A stretch of 48,341 bases of DNA. It comes from Halorubellus sp. JP-L1. Its GTDB lineage: Archaea > Halobacteriota > Halobacteria > Halobacteriales > Natrialbaceae. The notes under the pieces were generated by a model. The model was not told the DNA's origin and searched no databases. It saw nothing but the letters and a program-made list of their open reading frames with translations. Shown piece after piece: positions 1-8,562 of this stretch. The position numbers and the translations under genes are program-made. Numbering within the stretch: the stretch's first letter is position 1; every line of letters begins with the position of its first letter. Location: NCBI RefSeq assembly GCF_011440375.1, contig NZ_JAAOIR010000005.1, positions 268,460 to 316,800 of the forward strand. The letters are read 5' to 3'.

Positions 1-205
1 CGACTGCCCGTTCGACGTCGCGTAGTCGACTGCCCGTTCGACGTCGCGTAGTCGACTGCCCGTTCGACGTCGCGTAGTCGACTGCCCGTTCGACGTCGCG
101 TAGTCGACTGCCCGTTCGACGTCGCGTGATCGACTGCCGGCTCGACGCCGCGTAGTCGACTGCCCGTTCGACGTCGCGTGATCGACCTGCTCGACGCCGC
201 GTGGT
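1..205. repeat. 26-bp tandem repeat, about eight copies
   Basis: A 26-bp unit beginning cgactgcccgttcgacgtcg repeats head to tail at 1, 27, 53, 79, 105, 131 and 157, with a shortened, diverged last copy at 183-205. The first four copies are identical and the later ones carry a few substitutions, as expected for an array growing at one end. There are no spacers, so this is not a CRISPR. The array starts before the window. Position 206-293 is unremarkable and leads into the response regulator gene. Confidence 0.95.
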
Positions 206-293
206 CGGCTGCGGTCGGGTTTCTTCCGTGGCGGGACGTCGTCGACGGCTACAACGGCTAAGTCCCCCCACGTGTTAGAGGTCCGATAAGCGA

Positions 294-866
294 ATGCCAG
301 GTGATCAGGAGACGACCGTGCTCGTCGTCGACGACGAGGAGAAGCTCGCGAACATGTTCACGCTCTGGCTCCGCGGGGAGTACGACGTGCGGACGGTATA
401 CGAGGGGGAGGCGTTCCTCGCCGAGGTCGACGAGACGGTGGACGTGGTGTTACTCGACCGACGGATGCCGGGGTACTCGGGGGACGACGTCCTGGAGATG
501 TTAGAGCGTCGAGACGCGGACCCGGCGGTGATCGTGGTGACGGCGATCGACCCGGATCTGGACGTCCTCGAGATGCCGTTCGACGACTACCTCGTCAAGC
601 CCGTACAGCACGACGACCTCGCGAACGCGATCGAACTCCAGATGCGGGCGCGCGAGCACGACGCGGACCTCCAGCGGTTCCTCAGGCTGGAGACCAAGCG
701 TCGGGTGCTGCTCGCGGAGCACCGCGAGATGGCGCTCTCGGGCGAACCGGAGTGGGAGGCACTCGTCGACGAGTACGACGAACTGAAGGACCGTCTCCAG
801 CGGACCGTCGACGACTTCGAGGACGTGCTCGAGGCGTACCGCTCGTCGCACCGCGGTCGCGCCTGA
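294..866 (+). CDS. Response regulator with receiver and HalX domains
   Basis: This is a two-component response regulator of the haloarchaeal HalX type. The N-terminal receiver domain (about residues 8-120) shows the acidic pair in VVDDEE, the phospho-acceptor Asp55 in VVLLDRRMPG, a conserved Thr83 and Lys102 in YLVKPV. The C-terminal 70 residues form the helical, charged HalX domain rather than a classical DNA-binding output. The start at the ATG of 294 gives a 190-residue protein of normal size for the family. No histidine kinase lies next to it in the window, so it is an orphan here. The signal sensed and the output are unknown. Haloarchaeal HalX proteins are often called bacterio-opsin activator-like, but this one has no GAF or HTH region. 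Confidence 0.9.
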   Translation: MPGDQETTVLVVDDEEKLANMFTLWLRGEYDVRTVYEGEAFLAEVDETVDVVLLDRRMPGYSGDDVLEMLERRDADPAVIVVTAIDPDLDVLEMPFDDYLVKPVQHDDLANAIELQMRAREHDADLQRFLRLETKRRVLLAEHREMALSGEPEWEALVDEYDELKDRLQRTVDDFEDVLEAYRSSHRGRA

Positions 867-1070
867 CGCTCCTGCCGAGCGCGAGTGCCGTGGCCGTCGC
901 TGGTGGGCGAGTCGACGGCAGCGAAAGTGATGGAAGTGGGTGGATGACAGCCAGCGTTGGCGAGGCACCGACTGCGTCCAGAACTATTGGCGCCGGACGC
1001 AAAAAGGTGTCCAGAAGCGAATTTCTGTTCGATTTCCTAGCAGTATCGGGGTCGTGGCGAGCGGCGAGAA

Positions 1071-1083
1071 AAAGGCATTTACG
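1071..1083 (+). promoter_or_regulatory. TATA element of SRP54 gene
   Basis: The A-rich plus TATA-like stretch aaaggcattta is centred about 30 bases before the ATG at 1110, preceded by gagaaa that could serve as BRE. This spacing predicts a leaderless or near-leaderless mRNA. The rest of 867-1109 holds no gene. Confidence 0.45.
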
Positions 1084-1109
1084 CCGGAGCCACGTACCTG
1101 CGTGCAATT

Positions 1110-2516
1110 ATGGTACTCGACGACCTCGGCAGTTCTCTGCGGGGCACGCTCGACACGCTCCGCGGGAAGTCACGCATCTCGGAGGAAGACGTCGAGGAGG
1201 TCGTCAAGGAGATCCAGCGGTCGCTCCTGCAGGCCGACGTCGACGTCTCGCTCGTCATGGACCTCTCCGACAGCATCAAGGAGCGGTCGCTCGACGAGGA
1301 GCCGCCGCAGGGGACGACCGCCAGGGACCACGTCCTCCGCATCGTGTACGAGGAACTCGTCGACCTCGTCGGCGAGTCCACCGAGATCCCCCTCGAGGGG
1401 CAGACGATCATGCTCGCGGGCCTCCAGGGGTCGGGGAAGACGACGTCCGCGGCGAAGATGGCGTGGTGGTTCTCGAAGAAGGGCCTGCGGCCCGCGGTGA
1501 TCCAGACGGACACGTTCCGGCCGGGCGCGTACGACCAGGCCAAGGAGATGTGTCGGCGCGCGGAGGTCGAGTTCTACGGCGACCCCGACTGCGACGACCC
1601 CGTCCAGATCGCTCGCGAGGGTCTCGAGGCGACGAGCGATGCAGAGGTCCACATCGTGGACACGGCGGGTCGGCACGCGCTCGAGGACGACCTCATCGCG
1701 GAGATCGAGGAGATCGAGTCCGCGGTCGACCCGGACCGGTCGCTCCTGGTACTGGACGCCGCGATCGGGCAGGGCGCGAAGGACCAGGCGAGTCAGTTCG
1801 ACGAGTCCATCGGGATCGATGGCGTCGTCATCACGAAGCTCGACGGGACCGCGAAGGGTGGCGGTGCGCTGACGGCGGTCGACCAGACGGACTCCTCGAT
1901 CGGGTTCCTCGGGACCGGCGAGGAGGTCAAGGACATCGAGCGGTTCGAGCCCGAGAGCTTCATCTCGCGGCTGCTCGGGATGGGCGACCTCAAGCAACTC
2001 ACCGAGCGCGTCGAGCGCGCGATGGAGGAGACCGGGGACGAGGAGGAGGACTGGGACCCCGAGGACATGCTGAAGGGGGAGTTCACGCTGAAGGACATGC
2101 AGCGTCAGCTGGAGGCGATGAACAACATGGGGCCGCTCGACCAGATCATGGACATGATCCCGGGGATGGGCGGCGGCATCAAGGACCAGTTGCCGGACGA
2201 CGCGATGGACGTCACTCAGGACCGGATGCGTCGGTTCGAGGTGATCATGGACTCGATGACGGAGAAGGAGATGGAGAACCCCCGCGGCGTCGGGCAGACG
2301 CAGGTCGAGCGGATCGCGCGCGGCTCGGGGTGCGACGAGGAGGAAGTCCGCGAACTCCTCCAGCAGCACAAGATGATGGAGCGGACGCTCAACCAGTTCC
2401 AGGGCGGGATGGACGGCGACATGCAGCGGATGATGAAGAAGATGCAGGGCGAAGGCGGTGGCGGCATGGGTGGCATGGGCGGTATGGGCGGCGGCAAGGG
2501 TCCGTTCGGCGACTGA
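1110..2516 (+). CDS. srp54: Signal recognition particle 54 kDa GTPase
   Basis: SRP54 binds the signal sequence of nascent membrane proteins and, with 7S RNA and SRP19, delivers the ribosome to FtsY at the membrane. The 468 residues match the family. The N domain is residues 1-90. The G domain has the P-loop GLQGSGKTT at 104-112, the DTAGR motif at 184-188 and TKLDG at 242-246. The Met-rich M domain from about 310 ends in a Gly/Met tail ([12 protein letters not shown]). The start at 1110 gives the expected N domain start MVLDDLG. An MFS gene follows four bases after the stop, so the two are probably cotranscribed. Neither SRP19 nor 7S RNA is in the window. Confidence 0.98.
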   Translation: MVLDDLGSSLRGTLDTLRGKSRISEEDVEEVVKEIQRSLLQADVDVSLVMDLSDSIKERSLDEEPPQGTTARDHVLRIVYEELVDLVGESTEIPLEGQTIMLAGLQGSGKTTSAAKMAWWFSKKGLRPAVIQTDTFRPGAYDQAKEMCRRAEVEFYGDPDCDDPVQIAREGLEATSDAEVHIVDTAGRHALEDDLIAEIEEIESAVDPDRSLLVLDAAIGQGAKDQASQFDESIGIDGVVITKLDGTAKGGGALTAVDQTDSSIGFLGTGEEVKDIERFEPESFISRLLGMGDLKQLTERVERAMEETGDEEEDWDPEDMLKGEFTLKDMQRQLEAMNNMGPLDQIMDMIPGMGGGIKDQLPDDAMDVTQDRMRRFEVIMDSMTEKEMENPRGVGQTQVERIARGSGCDEEEVRELLQQHKMMERTLNQFQGGMDGDMQRMMKKMQGEGGGGMGGMGGMGGGKGPFGD

Positions 2517-2520
2517 AGCG

Positions 2521-3759
2521 GTGGGCTCGCGTTCGACCGTCGCGGCGTATCGCTCGCGCGTCTCTCGGCTGGACGCGCTCGTCCTGACGGCGGGCATCTG
2601 GTTCCTCGCGAAGTTCCTCCGCTATTTGTTCCCGCCGCTGTTCCCGACCTTGACAGCGGAGTACGGCGTGTCGAACGCCGTCGTCGGCGGTGCGTTCACG
2701 GCGCTGATGCTCGCGTACGCCGCGATGCAGTTGCCGTCGGGGATGCTCGCGGACCGCGTCGGTGGGTGGCGCGTCGTCACCGCGGGCGCGGTCCTCGCCG
2801 CACTGGCGGCGCTCGCGATCGCGGCCCCAGTCGCTCTCGGAGCGCCGCTCCCGTTCGTTGCGCTCGTCGCGGCGATGGTGGTCGTCGGTGTCGGCACGGG
2901 CGCGCACAAGACCGTCGCCGTCCCCCTCCTCTCGCGCGTGTACGTCTCGCGAACCGGGCGTGCGCTCGGCGTGATGGACACGTTCGGGTCGTTCGGCGGC
3001 GTCGTCGCCCCGATCGCGGTCGTCGCCGCGACCACTGGCGTCCTCGCCGCGGTCGTCGACTGGCCCGCGATCTTCCTCGCGACCGGCGTCGTCGGGCTCG
3101 TCCTCGCGGCCGCGTTCGCGCGGCGCGTCCCCGCTCGCGTCGGCGACGCCGGCGCCGGCGACGCCGCGAACACCGCCACCGTCGGCGAGTACGCCGCGCT
3201 CTTCGGCGACCGCGACGTTGCCGCGTTCGTCGCCGTCACCGTCCTCTTTTCGTTCACCTACAACGGCGCCGTCGCCTTCCTCCCCACGTACCTCGTCGAC
3301 GCCGCCGAGCTCTCCGACGGCACCGCCGGCCTGCTGTACGCGGCCGTGTTCGCGGTGAGCGTCGTCCAGGTCCTCACGGGCGGCGCGAGCGACGAGTTCG
3401 GCCGCCTCCCCGTCCTCGGCGGGACGCTCGCGCTCGCCGCCGCCGGCCTCGCGGTCGTCGTCGCCGTCCCGACCGCTCCCGTGCTCGTGCTCGCAGTCGG
3501 TATCGTCTCGTTCGGCCTCGGCAGCCACGGCTTCCGCCCCGTCCGCGGCGCGTACCTCGTCGACCTCGTCCCCGACGACGTCGCGGGCGGCGCGCTCGGC
3601 GCCGTCAGGACCGCCATCATGGGCGTCGGCGCGATCGCACCGGCGACCGTGGGCGTCCTCGCCGAGAGCTTCGGGTTCCAGGTCGCCTTCGGCGCCCTCC
3701 TCGCCGCACTCGTCGCCGCGCTCGCGACGCTCGCGGCCGTCGCGGTCCTCGCGGACTGA
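2521..3759 (+). CDS. MFS transporter
   Basis: This is a 412-residue major facilitator superfamily permease with about 12 hydrophobic helices. The loop between helices 2 and 3 carries the MFS signature as GMLADRVGGWRVV, and a related loop GASDEFGRLPVLGG occurs in the second half. The open frame extends upstream into srp54, so the GTG at 2521, four bases after that stop, is taken as the start. It gives a short cytoplasmic N-terminus before the first helix and makes an operon. The substrate cannot be read from the sequence. The haloarchaeal annotation would be generic MFS. Function beyond transport is unassigned. Confidence 0.9.
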   Translation: MGSRSTVAAYRSRVSRLDALVLTAGIWFLAKFLRYLFPPLFPTLTAEYGVSNAVVGGAFTALMLAYAAMQLPSGMLADRVGGWRVVTAGAVLAALAALAIAAPVALGAPLPFVALVAAMVVVGVGTGAHKTVAVPLLSRVYVSRTGRALGVMDTFGSFGGVVAPIAVVAATTGVLAAVVDWPAIFLATGVVGLVLAAAFARRVPARVGDAGAGDAANTATVGEYAALFGDRDVAAFVAVTVLFSFTYNGAVAFLPTYLVDAAELSDGTAGLLYAAVFAVSVVQVLTGGASDEFGRLPVLGGTLALAAAGLAVVVAVPTAPVLVLAVGIVSFGLGSHGFRPVRGAYLVDLVPDDVAGGALGAVRTAIMGVGAIAPATVGVLAESFGFQVAFGALLAALVAALATLAAVAVLAD

Positions 3760-3798
3760 GTTCGCTCCGGCACCGAGTCCCGCGTCCCCGAACCCGCG

Positions 3799-4665
3799 TC
3801 ACTCGTCGCCGGCGTCCGGTACGCTCGCTCGCGACCCGTCGACGGCGTCGACGACGCGTCCGAGTGCGTCCGTCTCGACGGCGTTCCGCGGCGCGGTCAG
3901 ACCGGAGACGCCGACTTCGCCGTCGATGACGGCGCGGCGCTCGGTCCCGACGTCGTAGCGCTCGCGGTGCTCGTCGATGCCCGGCATCGGGTTCTCCCAG
4001 CCGACGACGTGCGGCCAGAGGCTGTCCTGGAGGCCGATGACGTCCTGGTCGTCTTCGACGTCGACGGGGAGGTCGGCGGTGTCCTCGTGGCGCTCCACGT
4101 GGAGGTCGAAGTCGACGTCGGGGCGCGTCAGTCGGACCTTCGCGTCGGCGTCCTCGATGGGTGCGTTCACGTTCACGACGTCGACCGCGTCGAAGACGCC
4201 CTCGGCGAGCGCGCGCTCGACGACGTCGCGTGCGACGCGAGCGGGCGGGTCGAAGTCGTGGGCGTCCGGGGGACGGACGAAGAACTCTCGCGTGTGGTAC
4301 GCGGAGACGGCGACCGCGGGCGTGCCGAGGAACGCCGCCTCCATCGCGGCGCCGACGGTCCCGGAGCGGCCGAGGACGTACGCGCCGAGGTTCGGACCGT
4401 GATTGCACCCGGAGACGACGAGGTCGAAGTCCGCGTCGAGCCCCCGGAGGCCGTACGCGACGCAGTCCGCGGGCGTGCCGTCGACCGCGTACCCCCACGG
4501 GTGGTCCTCGCGCGTGACGTAACTCGAGCGCTCGCGGCCGACGCCGCTCTGGTTCTCCGTGGGCGCGACGACGGTGACGTCGCCGATCGCTCTGAGTTCC
4601 TCGTAGAGCGCGGCGAGGCCGTCGGCGTCGATGCCGTCGTCGTTCGTCAGCAGGACCTCGGTCAT
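3799..4665 (-). CDS. surE: 5'/3'-nucleotidase SurE
   Basis: SurE is a metal-dependent phosphatase that removes phosphate from nucleoside 5'- and 3'-monophosphates. The N-terminus MTEVLLTNDDGIDADG carries the metal ligands Asp9 and Asp10. Ser40 in NQSGVGR and Asn92 in SGCNHGPNLG complete the site. The 288 residues are typical. The reading frame is open much further upstream, but the ATG at 4665 puts the NDDG motif at the usual position. A TATA-like element on the minus strand near 4690 fits a leaderless transcript. It converges with the MFS gene, with only 39 bases between the two stops. Confidence 0.96.
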   Translation of the reverse strand: MTEVLLTNDDGIDADGLAALYEELRAIGDVTVVAPTENQSGVGRERSSYVTREDHPWGYAVDGTPADCVAYGLRGLDADFDLVVSGCNHGPNLGAYVLGRSGTVGAAMEAAFLGTPAVAVSAYHTREFFVRPPDAHDFDPPARVARDVVERALAEGVFDAVDVVNVNAPIEDADAKVRLTRPDVDFDLHVERHEDTADLPVDVEDDQDVIGLQDSLWPHVVGWENPMPGIDEHRERYDVGTERRAVIDGEVGVSGLTAPRNAVETDALGRVVDAVDGSRASVPDAGDE

Positions 4666-5079
4666 TGCACGAGCGTTGTCGCGTTCGCTCAAACGGCTTT
4701 CGGAAGGTCGGGCGTCGACGACGCCGACTGCACCCGAAATCGGGGGTTGCGGTCGGCGCGGGCGGCGTCGGGCCGACGGAGCGACGGTGTGGGATACGGT
4801 GGCGTACTGGGGTGCGTTTCGGACGGAGCTCCGACCCCGGTCACTGGAGCGCACTCGGGCGATTTCACACTCGAAACGAGGGGGTTCGCCGCGAGCGCGA
4901 CGGCGAATGCCCTCGCTCGGGCCTGACGGGGCGTCCGCGAGGAACGGACGGCTTCGACCCGAGGTCGATGGGCCGTTCGTCCCGGGCAGGCGGGCGGTCG
5001 TGGAGTCGAAACGAGGGGGTTCGATCGGTCGTCTCGGGAGCGACACGGGCCGTCGAACCCCGCTCTGGGGCGTCTACGC

Positions 5080-5155
5080 GGCGTCTCGGGTGGAACACCT
5101 GGAGCGTCAGACGCTCGGTCATCACGCGGTCTACACTCGAAACGAGGGTGTGCGG
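5080..5155. repeat. 76-bp direct repeat, copy A
   Basis: This 76-bp segment recurs at 5221-5296, 141 bases downstream, with roughly 90% identity. It contains a perfect 15-base palindrome gagcgtcagacgctc (5102-5116) and ends in an ORB-like site. Confidence 0.9.
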
Positions 5156-5220
5156 GGGTCCTCGGCCGGCTCTGGGGAGCGCTCCGGGGGCCTTCACACT
5201 CGACCCGACCAGTCACGTGG

Positions 5221-5296
5221 GGCGTCTCGAGTGGAACGAGTGGAGCGTCAGACGCTCGGTCATCACGCGGTCTACACTCGAAACGAGGGGGTTCGG
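5221..5296. repeat. 76-bp direct repeat, copy B
   Basis: This is the second copy of the 76-bp repeat, with the palindrome at 5243-5257 and the ORB-like site at 5271-5295. The palindrome minus its last base occurs once more at 33769-33782. Confidence 0.9.
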
Positions 5297-5400
5297 GCCG
5301 CGTCGACGGCGTCCGAGTTCCTCGGGACGCTCGGGGTTCTCGCAGCAGTCGCTCCCTCACAGGGACGAGACGGTCGTCGCGCGGCCCGCCCGAAGACCGG

Positions 5401-5610
5401 TCAGTCGACGATGATGTCGTCGTCGGTGATCGTCGGCTCGTCGGCCGACCCCGGCTGCATCTCCGCCTGATAGCGGTCGATCCACGCCGCGAAGCAGTCG
5501 GGACAGAGCCGCTGGGAGTCGATCTGCGTCCGGTCGACCGCGAGCCGGACCGTACGCGCCAGCGCATCCGACACCGGCTCCCCGCACTCGTCGCACGCGT
5601 CCTCCGTCAT
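5401..5610 (-). CDS. Small zinc-ribbon-like protein
   Basis: This is a 69-residue acidic protein with two Cys pairs, CDECGEP near the N-terminus and CPDCFAAW about 30 residues later, spaced as in a treble-clef or zinc-ribbon fold. The C-terminal tail is acidic (TITDDDIIVD). The ATG at 5610 is chosen over the upstream in-frame start because a minus-strand TATA-like element (tttattac, about 5632-5640) lies 27 bases upstream, giving a leaderless message. Small CPxCG-type zinc proteins are abundant in haloarchaea and mostly uncharacterised. The partner or nucleic-acid target is unknown. It sits between upp and the ORB-like block, transcribed in the same direction as upp. Confidence 0.75.
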   Translation of the reverse strand: MTEDACDECGEPVSDALARTVRLAVDRTQIDSQRLCPDCFAAWIDRYQAEMQPGSADEPTITDDDIIVD

Positions 5611-5719
5611 GCCCGCTACGTGCACGCCACTCGTAATAAACCCCCGCGCCACGCGCGAGCGTTCGCGGCGACGTGAGCCCTGTCGTGCGGAACGCGCGGT
5701 CGCGGGCAGTCCGTGGCGG

Positions 5720-6397
5720 TCAGGTGGTGCGGAACGCGCGGTCGCCGGCGTCGCCGAGGCCGGGAACGATGAAGCCGTTCTCGTCGAGTTCGTCGTCGAT
5801 GGCGACGGTGAGGAGGTCGACGTCGGGGCACTGGTCGGCGACGCGCACCAGGCCCTCTGGCGCGGACACCGCCGACAGGCAGATGAGGTGCTCGGGCTCG
5901 GTTGCGCTCTCGAGGACGTGATCGAGGACGGTCGCCATCGTCGATCCCGTTGCGAGCATCGGGTCCGCGACGATGACGGTGTCCTCTTCCGTGATCTCGG
6001 GGAGCTTCACGTAGTCGACGGTGATGGGGAACTCGCCGTCGTCGTTCCGGCCGGCTTCCTCGTCGCGGCTCGCGGAAATGACGCCCTGGCGAGCGCGCGG
6101 GAACGCCTTCAGGAGTCCTTCGACGAACGGCGTCGCCGCGCGCAGGACGTTCACGATGACGACGTCGTCGAGGCCCTTGACGCGCTCGCCCATCGTGTCC
6201 GCCATCGGCGTCTCGATCTGGACGTACTCCGTCTCCATCCGTCCGTCGATGATCTCGTACCCGCAGATGCGGCCGAGTTTCACGAGGCCCTTCCGGAACG
6301 CGACCTGCTCGGTGTCGACGCTCCGGAGCTCCGACAGCGTGTCCTTCGCGAGGGCGTGCGTGACGAGGTACGCCTCGTCCCGGTTCTCGATCGTCAT
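5720..6397 (-). CDS. upp: Uracil phosphoribosyltransferase
   Basis: Upp salvages uracil by joining it to PRPP to give UMP. The PRPP-binding loop appears as DPMLATGST at residues 145-153, and the C-terminal uracil-binding part contains [12 protein letters not shown]. The length of 225 residues is normal. The start at 6397 fits a TATA-like element at 6421-6430 and a leaderless mRNA. The gene is divergent from the gene at 6530, and the 132 bases between them hold both promoters. The zinc-ribbon gene lies 109 bases downstream on the same strand. Confidence 0.97.
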   Translation of the reverse strand: MTIENRDEAYLVTHALAKDTLSELRSVDTEQVAFRKGLVKLGRICGYEIIDGRMETEYVQIETPMADTMGERVKGLDDVVIVNVLRAATPFVEGLLKAFPRARQGVISASRDEEAGRNDDGEFPITVDYVKLPEITEEDTVIVADPMLATGSTMATVLDHVLESATEPEHLICLSAVSAPEGLVRVADQCPDVDLLTVAIDDELDENGFIVPGLGDAGDRAFRTT

Positions 6398-6420
6398 ACC
6401 AGAACGCCCGATTCGCGGCC

Positions 6421-6502
6421 AATAGAAACTGTCGGTCGGCCGCGCTTCCCGTGCTCAAAGCCACCACGCGTCGCGATGGCGGGTAGCGGGTGAAGTTTAT
6501 GT
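6421..6502. promoter_or_regulatory. Divergent promoter region upp / 6530 gene
   Basis: A minus-strand TATA-like element (rc of aatagaaact, 6421-6430) is 27 bases before upp. A plus-strand one (gaagtttatg, about 6492-6501) is about 30 bases before the ATG at 6530. Confidence 0.5.
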
Positions 6503-6529
6503 ACGCGGCCAGTATAGGGTCGTAGCCAG

Positions 6530-7228
6530 ATGGAAGAGAGCATCTCCGGCTTCAAAGTCCGCGGGTCGTGGTCCGACGTCGTCGAGCACGGCGAACGCGT
6601 CACGCGGGCGTTCCGGGACCTCGACGTCCCGGCGTCGTCCTACGAGGCGGCGTTCGAGGAGTGGGAGGCGTGGCGGCCAAAGCACCACGAGGACATCGAC
6701 GACGACGTGGCGCCGAAGACCGCCGACCAGGCGAGCGTCGAGGAGGGCGAAGGCGAGAAGGCCGGGAAGGAACCCGGCGACGACGTCCAGTCAGCGGGCG
6801 AGAAGATCACGGAGTCCTACGAGCGCCTCGGCGACGGCGAGACCGACGACGCCGTCGAGGAGTGGCGGAAGTCCATCGGGTACGTCGCCCGCGCCGCCGA
6901 CTCCGCCGGCCGGAAGGCCCTCCGGAAGGTCGAGGACACCGTCTACCAGCACGTGATGACCCAGCTCGCGCCGTACTACTTCGACAACGCACTCGTCTCG
7001 GCGAACATCCAGCAGACCGGCGGGGACGACGACACGTTCGTGTTCGAGGTGAACGTGAACGACGACGACCTCAAGGACGAGGTCGCCGACCGCCTCTACG
7101 AGTACGAGGACACCGTCGACCGCTGGCACGTCGACACCGAGAAGGACACCGAGATGGCCGAGGCCGCCGAGGGCGTCGAACCCCCGGAGTCGACCACCGA
7201 CGGCCGGTCGCGACCCGACCAGAACTAG
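6530..7228 (+). CDS. Uncharacterised haloarchaeal protein (DUF5828-like)
   Basis: This is a soluble, very acidic protein of 232 residues with no signal peptide or membrane helix. The N-terminal 55 residues (GFKVRGSWSDVVEHGERVTRAFRDL) form one segment, followed by a low-complexity Glu/Asp/Lys linker at about 60-95. A longer conserved-looking C-terminal part contains YVARAADSAGRKALRKVEDTVYQHVM and an alternating beta-like stretch. From memory it matches a haloarchaea-restricted family annotated DUF5828. No catalytic motif is visible and no function is proposed. It is a single gene between two divergent or separately promoted neighbours. Confidence 0.8.
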   Translation: MEESISGFKVRGSWSDVVEHGERVTRAFRDLDVPASSYEAAFEEWEAWRPKHHEDIDDDVAPKTADQASVEEGEGEKAGKEPGDDVQSAGEKITESYERLGDGETDDAVEEWRKSIGYVARAADSAGRKALRKVEDTVYQHVMTQLAPYYFDNALVSANIQQTGGDDDTFVFEVNVNDDDLKDEVADRLYEYEDTVDRWHVDTEKDTEMAEAAEGVEPPESTTDGRSRPDQN

Positions 7229-7335
7229 CGTCGATGCCCGCCGTCGCAGTCCCCCTCGGAGTGCGACGTGTGGCGTCGCGCAATCGGCCGCAGGCGACGG
7301 CTACTTGTACCGGCCGACACTCGGAGTGATACGAG

Positions 7336-8529
7336 ATGGTTGACGCGGGCACGCTCGTCACGCTCGGCGTCGCTGGAGTCGCGAGTCTGTTCATGGCGTG
7401 GACGATCGGCGCCGGCTCCTCCGGGTCGACGCCGTTCGCGCCCGCGGTCGGCGCGAACGCCATCGGCGTGATGCGCGCCGGGTTCGTCGTCGGCATCCTC
7501 GGGTTCGCGGGTGCCGTCCTCCAGGGCGCGAACGTCACCGAAGCCGTCGGCTCAGAGCTCGTCCTGAACGCGTCGCTCTCGGCGGAAGCCGCGACCGTCG
7601 GCCTCATCGTCGCCGCCGTCCTCGTCGCCGTCGGCGTCTACACGGGCTACCCGATCGCGACCGCGTTCACCGTCACGGGTGCGGTCGTCGGCGTCGGCCT
7701 CGCGATGGGCGGCGATCCAGCGATGGCGAAGTACCAGGAGCTCGTCGTCGTCTGGTCCGCGATCCCGTTCGTCGGCGGGTTCGTCGCGTACGTGACTGCT
7801 CGACTGTTGCGCTCGGAGCGCGTGAGCGAGCGCGTCGTCGTCCCCGTCCTCGCCGCGATCGTCGGCGCGATCGTCGCGAACATCGGATTCACGCTTCTCG
7901 GCCCGGCGGGCGAGACGCGGTCGATGGCCGCTGCGATCGCCGTCGCGCTCGACGTCGCGTCGACCGCGGGCGTCGTCGCGGTCACGGCCGCGCTCGCGCT
8001 CGCCGTCGCGGGCGTCCTCGCACTCGACCTCCGCAGCGACGAAGCCACCGGCCAGCAGCACTTCCTCGTCGCGCTCGGCGGCCTCGTCGCGTTCTCCGCC
8101 GGCGGCAGCCAGGTGGGGCTCGCCATCGGCCCGCTCACGCCGCTCGTCGGCGAGGGCAGCGCCATCGTGGTCCCGCTCGTCGTCCTCCTCGTCGGCGGCG
8201 GCTTCGGGCTCCTCGTCGGCTCGTGGACGGGCGCCCCCCGGATGATCAAGGCACTCAGTCAGGACTACTCGTCGCTCGGCCCGCGGCGGTCGATCGCCGC
8301 ACTCATCCCCGCGTTCTCGATCGCGCAGGTCGCGATCTTCCTCGGCGTCCCCGTCTCGTTCAACGAGATCATCGTCTCCACGATCGTCGGGAGCGGGTAC
8401 GCCGCCGGGTCCAGTGGCGTCAGTCGCGAGAAGATGCTGAAGACCGTCGCCGCGTGGATCGGGTCGCTCGTCCTCTCGTTCGTCGTCGCCTACGCCGGCT
8501 TCTGGGTCGTCGACGCGGTCCTGCTGTAG
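7336..8529 (+). CDS. Inorganic phosphate transporter, PiT family
   Basis: This is a 397-residue integral membrane protein with 10-12 hydrophobic segments. Two inverted PiT signature regions are seen: SSGSTPFAPAVGANAIG at residues 28-44 and GYAAGSSGVSREKMLKTVAAW near the C-terminus. PiT proteins couple phosphate or metal-phosphate uptake to a cation gradient. The canonical GANDxANA motif is altered to GAxSSGSTPFAPAxGANAI, the usual haloarchaeal form. A TATA-like element at 7301-7310 is about 30 bases before the ATG. No PhoU-like regulator flanks it in this window. Confidence 0.93.
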   Translation: MVDAGTLVTLGVAGVASLFMAWTIGAGSSGSTPFAPAVGANAIGVMRAGFVVGILGFAGAVLQGANVTEAVGSELVLNASLSAEAATVGLIVAAVLVAVGVYTGYPIATAFTVTGAVVGVGLAMGGDPAMAKYQELVVVWSAIPFVGGFVAYVTARLLRSERVSERVVVPVLAAIVGAIVANIGFTLLGPAGETRSMAAAIAVALDVASTAGVVAVTAALALAVAGVLALDLRSDEATGQQHFLVALGGLVAFSAGGSQVGLAIGPLTPLVGEGSAIVVPLVVLLVGGGFGLLVGSWTGAPRMIKALSQDYSSLGPRRSIAALIPAFSIAQVAIFLGVPVSFNEIIVSTIVGSGYAAGSSGVSREKMLKTVAAWIGSLVLSFVVAYAGFWVVDAVLL

Positions 8530-8562
8530 CGCGTCGCCGATGCCGGTGCGTTCGACCCGCGA

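Larger units (their letters stand above)
4666..5400. other. Non-coding block with ORB-like repeats (possible replication origin)
   Basis: This 735-base stretch has no convincing gene: every frame here reads as Arg/Ser/Pro-rich shadow. It contains four copies of a motif with core CGAAACGAGGG, at 4864-4888, 5001-5023, 5130-5154 and 5271-5295, all in the same orientation. A degenerate fifth copy is at 5191-5210. Three of the four intact copies end in a run of five G then TTCG. The GAAAC core plus G-string resembles the Orc1/Cdc6 origin recognition box of haloarchaea. No orc1/cdc6 gene is present in the window and no AT-rich unwinding stretch is obvious, so origin activity is only inferred. Confidence 0.4.

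Noticed and set aside
1-205. CRISPR array interpretation of the 26-bp repeat
   Set aside because: The units are head to tail without spacers; a minisatellite fits better.
1170-2597. 475-residue minus-strand open frame opposite srp54, and similar long antisense frames (e.g. 13553-15760, 35104-36966, 44210-45997)
   Set aside because: They lie opposite clearly coding genes and have His/Arg/Leu-rich composition produced by high-GC codons read backwards. No motif supports them.
4631-5470. 279-residue frame across the ORB-like block
   Set aside because: The repeats force repeated low-complexity peptides (TLGHHAVYTRNEGVR), and the composition is unlike haloarchaeal protein.
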